From NCBI RefSeq assembly GCF_023612095.1, contig NZ_CP086235.1, positions 2,243,501 to 2,307,500 of the forward strand: a stretch of 64,000 bases of DNA. Reading direction: 5' to 3'. Both the position numbers and the translations under genes were made by a program. Under the pieces are notes generated by a model. The model saw nothing but the letters and a program-made list of their open reading frames with translations. It was not told where the DNA came from and searched no databases. How positions within the stretch are numbered: position 1 is the first letter of the stretch; every line of letters begins with the position of its first letter. Shown here one piece after another: positions 17,775 through 25,454 of this stretch. This stretch comes from Cytobacillus firmus (GTDB taxonomy: Bacteria > Bacillota > Bacilli > Bacillales > Cytobacillaceae).

Positions 17775-18080
17775 ATGAATATTTTATTATGCTGTTCGGC
17801 TGGAATGTCTACAAGTCTCCTGGTGACAAAAATGGAGGCAAGTGCTAAAAGCCAGGGTATCGACTGTAAAATTTGGGCTGTTGGCAACGGGGAGGTTCGA
17901 AGGCATATTGATTCTGCAGATGTATTGCTGCTGGGACCGCAGATTCGGTTTATGACCGAGCAATTAAAGAAGGAAGCAGGAGGCCGAATTCCTGTAGCTC
18001 CCATAAATCCGATGCATTATGGCTTATGCAATGGCGAGGAAGTATTAAAGCAAGCTATTTCATTAATAAAGGGTGAATAG
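17775..18080 (+). CDS. chbB: PTS lactose/cellobiose-type EIIB (chitobiose/cellobiose)
   Basis: 101 residues with the phospho-acceptor Cys in [15 protein letters not shown] near the N-terminus, as in LicB/CelA/ChbB. Accepts phosphate from EIIA and passes it to the disaccharide imported by EIIC. First gene of the operon; GAGGGGGG precedes the ATG. Gene order B-C-A-glycosidase-ChbG matches the E. coli chb operon, which favours chitobiose over cellobiose. Confidence 0.88.
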   Translation: MNILLCCSAGMSTSLLVTKMEASAKSQGIDCKIWAVGNGEVRRHIDSADVLLLGPQIRFMTEQLKKEAGGRIPVAPINPMHYGLCNGEEVLKQAISLIKGE

Positions 18081-18082
18081 TG

Positions 18083-19417
18083 ATGATGACGTTTATTGAG
18101 AAATATATCATGCCTTATGCTATGAAATTCGGCAATAACAGGCATTTGCTTGCTATCCGGGATGCTTTGATCGGGATGATCGCCATCACAATGGTAGGAT
18201 CATTTGCTGTTCTGTTTAATAATTTGGGGGAAATCATTAAGCCATACGGCAGACTCATGGAAAGTATTTTCGGCGAATCTTGGAAAACACTTGGCGGAGA
18301 TATCTGGTGGGGTACCTTTGCCTTCTTAACCATATTCGCCGTGTTTGGCATTTCCCACAGGCTTGCCAAATCGTATGGGGACGATGGTTTTGAGGCAATG
18401 CTGGTTGCCGCAGCCTGTTTCTTCCTCTTAGTTCCTCAAGTAGGCCAGGTGCCGGAAACAGAAGGTGTCTGGGGGTTCATTGGCTATGGATATTTTAACG
18501 CTACAGCTCTATTTACCGGGATTGTAGTAGCTCTTCTTGCAACTGAATTATTTATCCGTCTTACAAAGGTGAAAGCCTTTATTATCAAACTTCCGGATGG
18601 AGTTCCTCCTGCCGTTTCAGGGGCTTTTGCCAAACTGGTGCCGGGCATGCTGACGATTTTCGTATTTGGAGTGGCTGGTCTTCTGTTCAGAAAAATGACA
18701 GATGGGGAATTTTTGAATGACTGGCTGAATACAACACTTGTAGCACCATTGACAAATGCTGCCGATTCACTGCCATTTGCGATCCTTATTGTCTTTCTTG
18801 TCCACGGTTTTTGGTCGGTTGGCCTTCATGGTCCTAACATTCTTGGGGGTGTTACAACGCCATTATTTACATCTCTCGGAACCAAAAATACCGATTTATA
18901 TGCTCAGGGAGTGACGGATCTGGATCAGTATGCCATTATGGCAGGCCCATTTCTGGATGCCTTCGTCTATCTGGGCGGCTCAGGAGCAACTCTTGGACTT
19001 ATCATTTCCATGTTTATTGCAGGACGAAAGAGGCACAAGCAGCTGCTTGCATTGGGAACGCCGCCTGGAATTTTTCAAATCAATGAACCATTATTATTCG
19101 GACTTCCAATTGTGTTAAATCCAATCTGGCTGATTCCGTTTGTTTCTGCACCAGTCATCATGACGGTTGTGGCGTATCTGGCCATTAAATGGGGCCTGGT
19201 TTATCCGGTCGTAGTGGCAAGCATCCCTTGGGTAACACCGGCAGGAATTGGAGGCTACCTTGCGACAGGAGGACATGTCTCCGGTGCAGTGCTGGCACTT
19301 GTAAATTTAACGATTTCTATTGTGATTTATCTTCCATTTGTCTATATAACAGGAAAATTGGATGAAAAGAAGAAGAAGCAGGTGCAGCCGGAACAGTCAC
19401 CAACAATTCAAGGTTAG
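18083..19417 (+). CDS. chbC: PTS lactose/cellobiose-type EIIC permease
   Basis: About 444 residues with around ten membrane segments. HGFWSVGLHGPNI and FQINEPLLFGLPIVLNP are conserved signatures of the EIIC pore in the lactose/cellobiose PTS family. The EIIB stop codon is directly followed by ATG 18083; a GTG at 18080 overlaps it but is badly spaced from AAGGGTG. Confidence 0.9.
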   Translation: MMTFIEKYIMPYAMKFGNNRHLLAIRDALIGMIAITMVGSFAVLFNNLGEIIKPYGRLMESIFGESWKTLGGDIWWGTFAFLTIFAVFGISHRLAKSYGDDGFEAMLVAAACFFLLVPQVGQVPETEGVWGFIGYGYFNATALFTGIVVALLATELFIRLTKVKAFIIKLPDGVPPAVSGAFAKLVPGMLTIFVFGVAGLLFRKMTDGEFLNDWLNTTLVAPLTNAADSLPFAILIVFLVHGFWSVGLHGPNILGGVTTPLFTSLGTKNTDLYAQGVTDLDQYAIMAGPFLDAFVYLGGSGATLGLIISMFIAGRKRHKQLLALGTPPGIFQINEPLLFGLPIVLNPIWLIPFVSAPVIMTVVAYLAIKWGLVYPVVVASIPWVTPAGIGGYLATGGHVSGAVLALVNLTISIVIYLPFVYITGKLDEKKKKQVQPEQSPTIQG

Positions 19418-19428
19418 GCGGGTTATAA

Positions 19429-19743
19429 ATGGATAAAGAAAAGCTCTATCAAATCTCATTTCAGCTTATTCTGCACAGCGGGAATGCCCGAAGTCTTGCC
19501 ATGGAATCCATCCGGGAAGCAAAGTCAGGAAAGCTCGAAGCCGCTGAAGTTAAAATCCGGGAAGCCGAGGAGGAGTTTGTGCTGGCACACAGACATCAAA
19601 CGGAGTTAATTCAGGGAGAGGCTTCCGGGGCTCAATTCGATCTGCCCATCATTCTTGTCCATGCCCAGGATCATTTGATGAATGCATTGACTGTCAAAGA
19701 TATGGCACAGGAATTCATCGACTTATACAAGAAATTAGACTAA
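19429..19743 (+). CDS. chbA: PTS lactose/cellobiose-type EIIA
   Basis: 104 residues, all-helical EIIA. The phosphorylated His is in the conserved VHAQDHLM segment near the C-terminus. Receives phosphate from HPr and hands it to EIIB. Lies 11 bases after EIIC. Confidence 0.9.
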   Translation: MDKEKLYQISFQLILHSGNARSLAMESIREAKSGKLEAAEVKIREAEEEFVLAHRHQTELIQGEASGAQFDLPIILVHAQDHLMNALTVKDMAQEFIDLYKKLD

Positions 19744-19756
19744 GAGAGGTAACAGA

Positions 19757-21079
19757 ATGGCACAGCAACCAGAAGGTATTAAAATAGCCGTGATTGGCGG
19801 AGGTTCAAGCTATACACCTGAATTAATCGAGGGCTTTATCAAAAGACAGCAGGAATTGCCTGTCAGGAAAATTTGGCTAGTGGATGTGGAGGAAGGACGA
19901 AATAAGCTGGAGATTGTCGGCCAATTAGCAAAGCGAATGGTAGAAAAAGCCGGAGTTCCTATTCAGATTCACCTCACTTTAAATAGGAAAGAAGCGCTTG
20001 AAAATGCCGATTTTGTTACAACCCAATTTCGTGTCGGTCTTCTGGATGCAAGAGCGAAAGACGAGAGAATTCCGCTGAAATATGGAGTCCTGGGCCAGGA
20101 AACCAATGGCCCGGGAGGATTCTTTAAGGCACTCAGAACCATTCCCGTCATAATGGAGATCTGCCGTGAAATGGAAGTATTGTGCCCTAATGCATGGCTC
20201 ATCAATTTTACCAATCCCGCAGGAATCATTACAGAAGCAGTATTGCGATACAGCAATATCAAAAAAATAGTTGGTTTATGCAATGTGCCTATTGGGATGG
20301 AGATGGGGGCAGCTCAGTTATTGAATGTGGATCACAGCAGAGTAAGGATCGATTTTGCAGGACTCAATCACCTGGTCTACGGCCTTGATGTCTATGTTGA
20401 TGGAGTAAGCGTTATGGATGAACTGCTGAAGAAGCTTACAGACAAAGAAAAATCAATCACCATGAAAAACATCCATGCTATGGGATGGGAGCCGGAATTC
20501 CTGCAGGCCTTAAATGTGCTTCCATGTCCTTACCATAATTATTATTATAAGACGCGCGAAATGGTAGAAGAAGAAATCAATGCCGCATCAGAAGGCGGAA
20601 CCCGGGCTGAAGTGGTTAAAAAGCTGGAGGAAGAGCTATTCCAGTTATATCAGAATCCCAACCTTGCTGAAAAGCCTCCCCAGCTTGAAAAAAGGGGAGG
20701 GGCTTATTACAGTGATGCAGCATGCAGACTCATTCACTCGATTTATACAGATAAAAGGGATATACAGCCGGTTAACACCCGGAATAATGGTGCTATTGCT
20801 GGCCTTCCGTCAGATTCAGCCGTGGAAGTCAGCTGTATTATAACGAAAGACGGACCTAAGCCAATAGCGGTTGGGGAACTTCCAGTAGCAGTCAGAGGGC
20901 TGGTTCAATCCATTAAATCCTTTGAAAGGGTGACCATAGAAGCGGCCCTTACAGGTGATTACAATACTGCATTACTGGCACTGACAATCAATCCACTGGT
21001 GGGTTCAGACGTGATAGCGAAAAAAATTCTTGATGAAATGCTCGAAGCCCATCGTTCCTATTTGCCGCAATTTCAATAA
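19757..21079 (+). CDS. chbF: GH4 family 6-phospho-beta-glycosidase (ChbF/LicH-like)
   Basis: 440-residue GH4 enzyme that needs NAD+ and a divalent metal. The Rossmann start is IAVIGGGSSYTPELIEG. NPAGIITEAV, the metal-binding Cys in VGLCNVPIGM and the NHL segment are family landmarks. It would hydrolyse the 6-phospho-disaccharide imported by the PTS. GH4 sequence alone does not separate cellobiose-6-P from chitobiose-6-P; the adjacent ChbG supports the latter. Confidence 0.85.
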   Translation: MAQQPEGIKIAVIGGGSSYTPELIEGFIKRQQELPVRKIWLVDVEEGRNKLEIVGQLAKRMVEKAGVPIQIHLTLNRKEALENADFVTTQFRVGLLDARAKDERIPLKYGVLGQETNGPGGFFKALRTIPVIMEICREMEVLCPNAWLINFTNPAGIITEAVLRYSNIKKIVGLCNVPIGMEMGAAQLLNVDHSRVRIDFAGLNHLVYGLDVYVDGVSVMDELLKKLTDKEKSITMKNIHAMGWEPEFLQALNVLPCPYHNYYYKTREMVEEEINAASEGGTRAEVVKKLEEELFQLYQNPNLAEKPPQLEKRGGAYYSDAACRLIHSIYTDKRDIQPVNTRNNGAIAGLPSDSAVEVSCIITKDGPKPIAVGELPVAVRGLVQSIKSFERVTIEAALTGDYNTALLALTINPLVGSDVIAKKILDEMLEAHRSYLPQFQ

Positions 21080-21088
21080 AATTTGCAG

Positions 21089-21118
21089 GGCAGCATTATT
21101 TTCATGCTGCCTTGTTGT
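21089..21118 (+). terminator. Hairpin between the GH4 gene and chbG
   Basis: GGCAGCAT pairs with ATGCTGCC, followed by TTGTTGTTT. The T run is interrupted, so it may only attenuate transcription into chbG. Confidence 0.6.
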
Positions 21119-21140
21119 TTAGTAATCGGAGGAAAAAACC

Positions 21141-21839
21141 ATGATAAACCTCATCGTCAATGCTGATGATTTCGGCTATAGCCCCGGCGTCAATTATGGG
21201 ATTTTGCACAGCTATTTATATGGGATAGTCAATTCCGCCACTATGATGATGAATATGGCTGGAACGGAGCAGGCCCTTTCTATGGCTAAAAAATATCCGA
21301 GATTACGAACCGGCGTCCATTTAGTCCTCACATGCGGGAAGCCGTTATTATCAGATATAATTACTTTAACTAAAAAAGATGGATACTTCAGATCGCAGGG
21401 GGAGTTGGAGGGAATCTCTCTTGAAGAACTGGAGCGGGAGTGGTCTGCACAAATTGACCGGTTTATCGGGGCAGGTCTTACCCCTTCCCACCTGGATAGC
21501 CATCACCACGTTCATACACGGGATGAGTTTCTCCCAGTAGTACAATACCTGTCCAAAAAGTACGGTCTCCCTTTCAGAGTAAATGGCGATTTTGCGCTTG
21601 AAGGGGTCAAGAGCCATACGGACAGGTGCTTATTGGATTTTTACGGAGATGGCATTCAGGAAGACTATTTCATCACTCTTGCAGAAAAGGCTGAAGACGG
21701 GGAAACGGTGGAAGTCATGTGCCATCCGGCATTTGCAGATCAATTGCTGATGGAGGGTTCTTCTTATAATTTAATGCGTTTAAAGGAGCTCGATATACTC
21801 TGCACTGCAAAACTTCCGTCTAATATTAAGCTGATCTAA
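21141..21839 (+). CDS. chbG: ChbG/YdjC-family chitooligosaccharide deacetylase
   Basis: 232-residue YdjC-fold protein. Metal-site motifs are NADDFGYSPG (Asp-Asp), a TGVHLVLT His and SHLDSHHHVH. E. coli ChbG removes one acetyl group from diacetylchitobiose or its 6-phosphate, which is needed for induction and for hydrolysis by ChbF. Its presence here is the main argument that the operon handles chitin disaccharide. GGAGG precedes the ATG. Confidence 0.85.
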   Translation: MINLIVNADDFGYSPGVNYGILHSYLYGIVNSATMMMNMAGTEQALSMAKKYPRLRTGVHLVLTCGKPLLSDIITLTKKDGYFRSQGELEGISLEELEREWSAQIDRFIGAGLTPSHLDSHHHVHTRDEFLPVVQYLSKKYGLPFRVNGDFALEGVKSHTDRCLLDFYGDGIQEDYFITLAEKAEDGETVEVMCHPAFADQLLMEGSSYNLMRLKELDILCTAKLPSNIKLI

Positions 21840-21841
21840 TA

Positions 21842-21874
21842 AAAACCCAGTGTCAACAAGGGACACTGGGTTTT
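21842..21874. terminator. Bidirectional terminator between chbG and nagE
   Basis: AAAACCCAGTGTC pairs with GACACTGGGTTTT around a 7-nt loop, with A and T runs on both sides. Confidence 0.9.
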
Positions 21875-21881
21875 CAGTCAA

Positions 21882-23258
21882 TTACTTCTTTATTTTCTTC
21901 ATCTCATCTGCAACAAACTCAACGTCTGTTCCAACAATGATCTGCAGATTCGTCTTGCTTAATTTCATGATTCCTTTTGCACCATGTGCTTTCAGTGCGC
22001 TTTCCTTTACTTTTTCCATATCAGCAATGGTTAAGCGAAGGCGTGTTGCACAGTTATCAATAGAAGTAATGTTGTCAGTACCGCCAATATCTTTAATAAA
22101 TTGGCTGGCCATAACTTCATACTTGTTGTTGCCGGTTGAGACATGTGCATCTTCATCTTCCACGATATCTTCGTCCTCTTCACGGCCAGGCGTTTTCAGG
22201 TCTAATGCTTTAATTAGGGCATAGAAGATAACGAAGTACAGAATAGCGTAGATGACGCCAATTCCCAATAGCAGCATCGGCTTTTCAGCGATATTAAAGT
22301 TCAGTGCAAAATCGAGCGCGCCTGCTGAGAATGTGAATCCATCTCGTATGCCAAGTAAGGATGTTACCCACATGGAAACCCCGGTTAAGATGGCATGCAC
22401 TCCATATAATAGAGGTGCGATAAACATAAAGGAGAACTCAATCGGCTCTGTAATACCAGTCAGGAATGAAGTCAGTGCAAGACCGATGAACATTCCGGAT
22501 ACCGCTTTTCTTTTTTCAGGCTTAGCTGTTGCAATGATCGCAAATGCGGCAGCCGGAAGACCGAACATCATCACTGGGAAGAATCCAGTCATATAAGCGC
22601 CAGCTGATGGATCTCCTGCGAAGAAGCGGGCTATATCTCCATTAACTCCTTCAAATTCTCCGAACTGGAACCAGAATAAACTGTTCAATACATGATGCAG
22701 ACCCAATGGAATTAAAAGACGGTTCATAAAGCCGAATATACCTGAACCCAAAGCCCCAAGGCCAATAATCCAATTGCCCAGTGCATCGATCGCACCCTGA
22801 ATTGGAGGCCAGGCAAACCCTGCGATTGCAGCAAGCAAAATCATAGTTACGGATGTAATAATCGGAACAAAGCGGCGTCCGCTGAAGAATCCGAGCCAAT
22901 CCGGAAGCTTGATATCATGGAACCGGTTATATAATAACCCGGCTATAATACCGGCAATAATACCGCCGAGTACTCCCATATTGATATTTTCATCGATGGC
23001 AATTGCACCCTCGGTCAGCACCAGAAAACCGATGGCACCGGAAAGGGCAGCAGCCCCATTATTATCCTTCGCAAATCCCATCGCAACCCCAATGGCAAAA
23101 ATAAGTGCCAGGTTTGCGAAAATGGCATTGCCGGCATTGGCGATGAACGGAATACCCAATAAATCATCCTGTCCAAAGCGGAGCAAAAGACCAGCCGCAG
23201 GCAGGACGGCAATAGGAAGCATTAATGCCTTACCAATTCGTTGTAAGAATCCTAACAT
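21882..23258 (-). CDS. nagE: PTS N-acetylglucosamine-specific EIICB
   Basis: 458 residues: an EIIC domain with around ten membrane segments (about 1-350; LGLHHVLNS and FLTGITEPIEFSF are glucose-family signatures), a linker rich in acidic residues, and an EIIB domain with phospho-Cys in SIDNCATRLRL. No EIIA domain, so a separate glucose-type EIIA is needed. Imports GlcNAc as GlcNAc-6-P. Equivalent to B. subtilis nagP. Divergent from nagB, with two NagR-type sites between them. Confidence 0.9.
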   Translation of the reverse strand: MLGFLQRIGKALMLPIAVLPAAGLLLRFGQDDLLGIPFIANAGNAIFANLALIFAIGVAMGFAKDNNGAAALSGAIGFLVLTEGAIAIDENINMGVLGGIIAGIIAGLLYNRFHDIKLPDWLGFFSGRRFVPIITSVTMILLAAIAGFAWPPIQGAIDALGNWIIGLGALGSGIFGFMNRLLIPLGLHHVLNSLFWFQFGEFEGVNGDIARFFAGDPSAGAYMTGFFPVMMFGLPAAAFAIIATAKPEKRKAVSGMFIGLALTSFLTGITEPIEFSFMFIAPLLYGVHAILTGVSMWVTSLLGIRDGFTFSAGALDFALNFNIAEKPMLLLGIGVIYAILYFVIFYALIKALDLKTPGREEDEDIVEDEDAHVSTGNNKYEVMASQFIKDIGGTDNITSIDNCATRLRLTIADMEKVKESALKAHGAKGIMKLSKTNLQIIVGTDVEFVADEMKKIKK

Positions 23259-23287
23259 ATTGATCTCTCCTTAATAAAAAATAATGA

Positions 23288-23303
23288 ATAAGAAAGCGTT
23301 TTA
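23288..23303. promoter_or_regulatory. Possible CcpA cre site upstream of nagE
   Basis: AAGAAAGCGTTTTACT resembles the cre consensus with about two mismatches, 30 bp before the nagE start. Catabolite repression would be expected for a PTS gene. Confidence 0.35.
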
Positions 23304-23335
23304 CTAAACTGTCGTAATCATACCAAAATATAAAT

Positions 23336-23353
23336 ATAGTTGTCTATACCATT
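23336..23353. promoter_or_regulatory. NagR-type (dre) operator 1
   Basis: ATAGTTGTCTATACCATT is the reverse complement of site 2 (AATTGGTATAGACAACTAT). These match the ATTGGTATAGACAACT-type sites recognised by NagR (YvoA) in Bacillus. This copy is nearer nagE. Confidence 0.75.
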
Positions 23354-23403
23354 TTCAAAAGAAAAAGTTATTACATTTTAAAATAAGGTTTTCTTTAGTG
23401 ATT

Positions 23404-23422
23404 AAATTGGTATAGACAACTA
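23404..23422. promoter_or_regulatory. NagR-type (dre) operator 2
   Basis: AATTGGTATAGACAACTAT lies about 110 bp before nagB. With site 1 it forms an inverted pair in the divergent nagE-nagB region. The nagR gene is not in the window, unless the GntR protein at 16767 also acts here; its own presumed sites differ in sequence. Confidence 0.75.
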
Positions 23423-23531
23423 TACTTTGTGGTGGTACGATAAGAATTATAAATGGGTATAATTGATTCCAATATTTTGCCTTCATTAGTGCAAATATAT
23501 ACTTATTCAGCTTTTTTGCAGGGAGGAACTC

Positions 23532-24272
23532 ATGATGGAGATCATCAAAGTAAACAACTATGAAGAAATGAGTAAAACCGCAGCGGAGTACATCATCAGG
23601 ATGGTCCGCCAATTTCCAGAAGCGACGTTCGGATTGGCAACCGGGAGCACACCTGTGGGAACATATAAACGATTGATTGAAGATTATAAGGATAACGGGA
23701 CATCATATAAAAAGGTTACTACCTTTAATTTGGATGAATATATCGGCCTTTCTGGAGAAAACCCGCAAAGCTACCGATATTTTATGGATTCTCAATTGTT
23801 TGACCATCTCGACATTCGTAAGGAAAATACTTTTGTCCCAAGCGGTACGGCCGGGGATTTGGAAGCAGAATGCAGAAATTATGAGAGTAAGCTTAAAAAC
23901 CACGGCGGGATTGATCTGCAGATTTTGGGGATCGGCAATAATGGACACATTGGCTTTAATGAGCCTGGCACATCTTTTTCATCTAAAACTCATATCGTTG
24001 ATTTAGCAGACTCAACTATTAAAGCCAATGCCAGGTTTTTTAATACGATTGAAGAGGTGCCGACCCAAGCCATTACCATGGGAATCGCTACGATCATGCA
24101 GAGCAGGGAGATTCTCCTGCTTGCTTCAGGTGAAGCAAAAGCCGATGCCATTGGGCAGCTTCTTGGAAATGGAGTTAATGAGCAGTTTCCTGCATCAGTA
24201 TTAAGAAATCATCCGAATGTAAAAGTGATTGCAGACGAAGCAGCACTAAGCGCATCCAAAGTCAGGATATAA
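23532..24272 (+). CDS. nagB: Glucosamine-6-phosphate deaminase
   Basis: Converts glucosamine-6-P to fructose-6-P and ammonia. Motifs: FGLATGSTPVGTY, FNLDEYIGL (catalytic Asp region), GIGNNGHIGFNEPG (catalytic His). 246 residues, as expected. GGGAGGAACTC precedes ATG 23532; ATG 23535 directly follows and is an equal candidate. nagA, needed to deacetylate GlcNAc-6-P, is not in the window. Confidence 0.95.
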   Translation: MMEIIKVNNYEEMSKTAAEYIIRMVRQFPEATFGLATGSTPVGTYKRLIEDYKDNGTSYKKVTTFNLDEYIGLSGENPQSYRYFMDSQLFDHLDIRKENTFVPSGTAGDLEAECRNYESKLKNHGGIDLQILGIGNNGHIGFNEPGTSFSSKTHIVDLADSTIKANARFFNTIEEVPTQAITMGIATIMQSREILLLASGEAKADAIGQLLGNGVNEQFPASVLRNHPNVKVIADEAALSASKVRI

Positions 24273-24286
24273 ATGGGGTAGGAAAT

Positions 24287-25024
24287 ATGCTGGAGAAATA
24301 TCTAAATGACATAAAAGAATTATTGTCACTGGTGGAAAAAGAAGAGGGACAAAAAATGAAGAAAGCAGCCCATGCAGTGGCTGAGTCTATCCAAAACAAT
24401 GGAATTATACATGTGTTTGGCTGCGGGCATTCACATATGCTCGCCGAAGAGCTGTTTTACCGTGCAGGCGGTCTTGCTCCCATTAAACCCATTTTTGTTG
24501 AGGATTTAATGCTGCATAAGGGCGCAGTCCGTTCTTCTTCCTTGGAAAAAGAAAACAATTTTGCCGGAGGATTCATGGAAAATGCTGATATCCGGCCGAA
24601 TGATATTGTGATTGTGGCTTCCACTTCAGGACGGAATCCAGTACCGGTGGATGTAGCTGAAATCTCTAAATCCAGGGGGGCATACGTGATTGGGATAACT
24701 TCCCCGCTCTATGCTGAAACGCAGTCCTCCCGCCATAATGATGGAAAGTATCTGTTTTCATCAGTGAACCTGGCGATTGACAACCATATCGAGCCAGGGG
24801 ACGCATTAATGCAGCACCCAGCTTTGGGGATTAGCTTCGGCTCCGCCTCATCTATAATTGGCTTTGCGATTGTAAACAGCCTGATGGTGGAAGCAGTGGA
24901 TGTGATGATTGAAAACGGGTTCGAACCGCCGATATTTAAAAGTGGAAATGTAGATGGAGCAGACCAGCATAACAGCGAGCTGGTGAAAAGATATAAATCC
25001 CGAATTCCGCTTCTGGAAGGATAA
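24287..25024 (+). CDS. SIS-domain sugar-phosphate protein (UPF0309-like)
   Basis: 245 residues with a SIS sugar-phosphate isomerase fold: HVFGCGHSHMLAEEL near residue 43 and VASTSGRNPVPVDVA near residue 107 form the phosphosugar-binding loops. Similar to the UPF0309 family, of unknown reaction. It follows nagB by 14 bases, so a role in amino-sugar phosphate metabolism is inferred. Confidence 0.75.
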   Translation: MLEKYLNDIKELLSLVEKEEGQKMKKAAHAVAESIQNNGIIHVFGCGHSHMLAEELFYRAGGLAPIKPIFVEDLMLHKGAVRSSSLEKENNFAGGFMENADIRPNDIVIVASTSGRNPVPVDVAEISKSRGAYVIGITSPLYAETQSSRHNDGKYLFSSVNLAIDNHIEPGDALMQHPALGISFGSASSIIGFAIVNSLMVEAVDVMIENGFEPPIFKSGNVDGADQHNSELVKRYKSRIPLLEG

Positions 25025-25028
25025 CGGA

Positions 25029-25229
25029 ATGGATTTTACAGAGGCAATTGAACAGAGTAGGCAGGCAATGATTCAAAGCATATATTCCAAGGGACTGACA
25101 GATGAAGAGACCTTGAAATTAAGCCAGGAGTTGGATAAGTTAATTATTGAATCACAGCGAATGAAACGAGAGGCCAATTTGCAAATAGATATGAAGAAAT
25201 TGCAAATAAATAAGGTGATTTGCAAATAG
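25029..25229 (+). CDS. Spo0E-family phosphatase with a repeat-derived C-terminus
   Basis: 66 residues. The core (LSQELDKLIIESQRMK) is the Spo0E signature, implying a phosphatase of Spo0A~P. The last 17 or so residues (from NLQIDMKKLQ to the end) are encoded by the first units of the adjacent 21-bp-period array, so the natural stop codon appears to have been replaced. It is tightly linked to the SIS gene (4 bases), which suggests co-transcription with nagB. Confidence 0.75.
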   Translation: MDFTEAIEQSRQAMIQSIYSKGLTDEETLKLSQELDKLIIESQRMKREANLQIDMKKLQINKVICK

Positions 25230-25386
25230 CCTGGTCAAACCTGCAAATAAACTGGAAAACTTGCAAATAGAGTGGGAAGACCTGCAAATAAAAAGAAATT
25301 CTGAAGACCAGCAAGGACCAATTTGCAAATAGCCTGGGAAAACTTGCAAATAGACATAGAAAACCCGCAAATAAGCCATTCAAACT
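25180..25386. repeat. Tandem array C: about 20.7-bp period, TGCAAATA core
   Basis: TGCAAATA (or CGCAAATA) starts at 25180, 25201, 25221, 25242, 25262, 25283, 25324, 25345 and 25366; the one gap equals two periods. Spacings of 20-21 bp average about two helical turns. Several units contain the palindrome ATTTGCAAAT. The first units lie inside the Spo0E-like coding sequence. Confidence 0.85.
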
Positions 25387-25413
25387 CGATAACGAAGCCA
25401 AATTCCAACACAT

Positions 25414-25449
25414 AAAAACCGCTCAGGCTATCATACCTGAGCGGTTTTT
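25414..25449. terminator. Bidirectional terminator
   Basis: AAAAACCGCTCAGG pairs with CCTGAGCGGTTTTT, between the array and the convergent bceB gene. Confidence 0.9.
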
Positions 25450-25454
25450 CCGTC

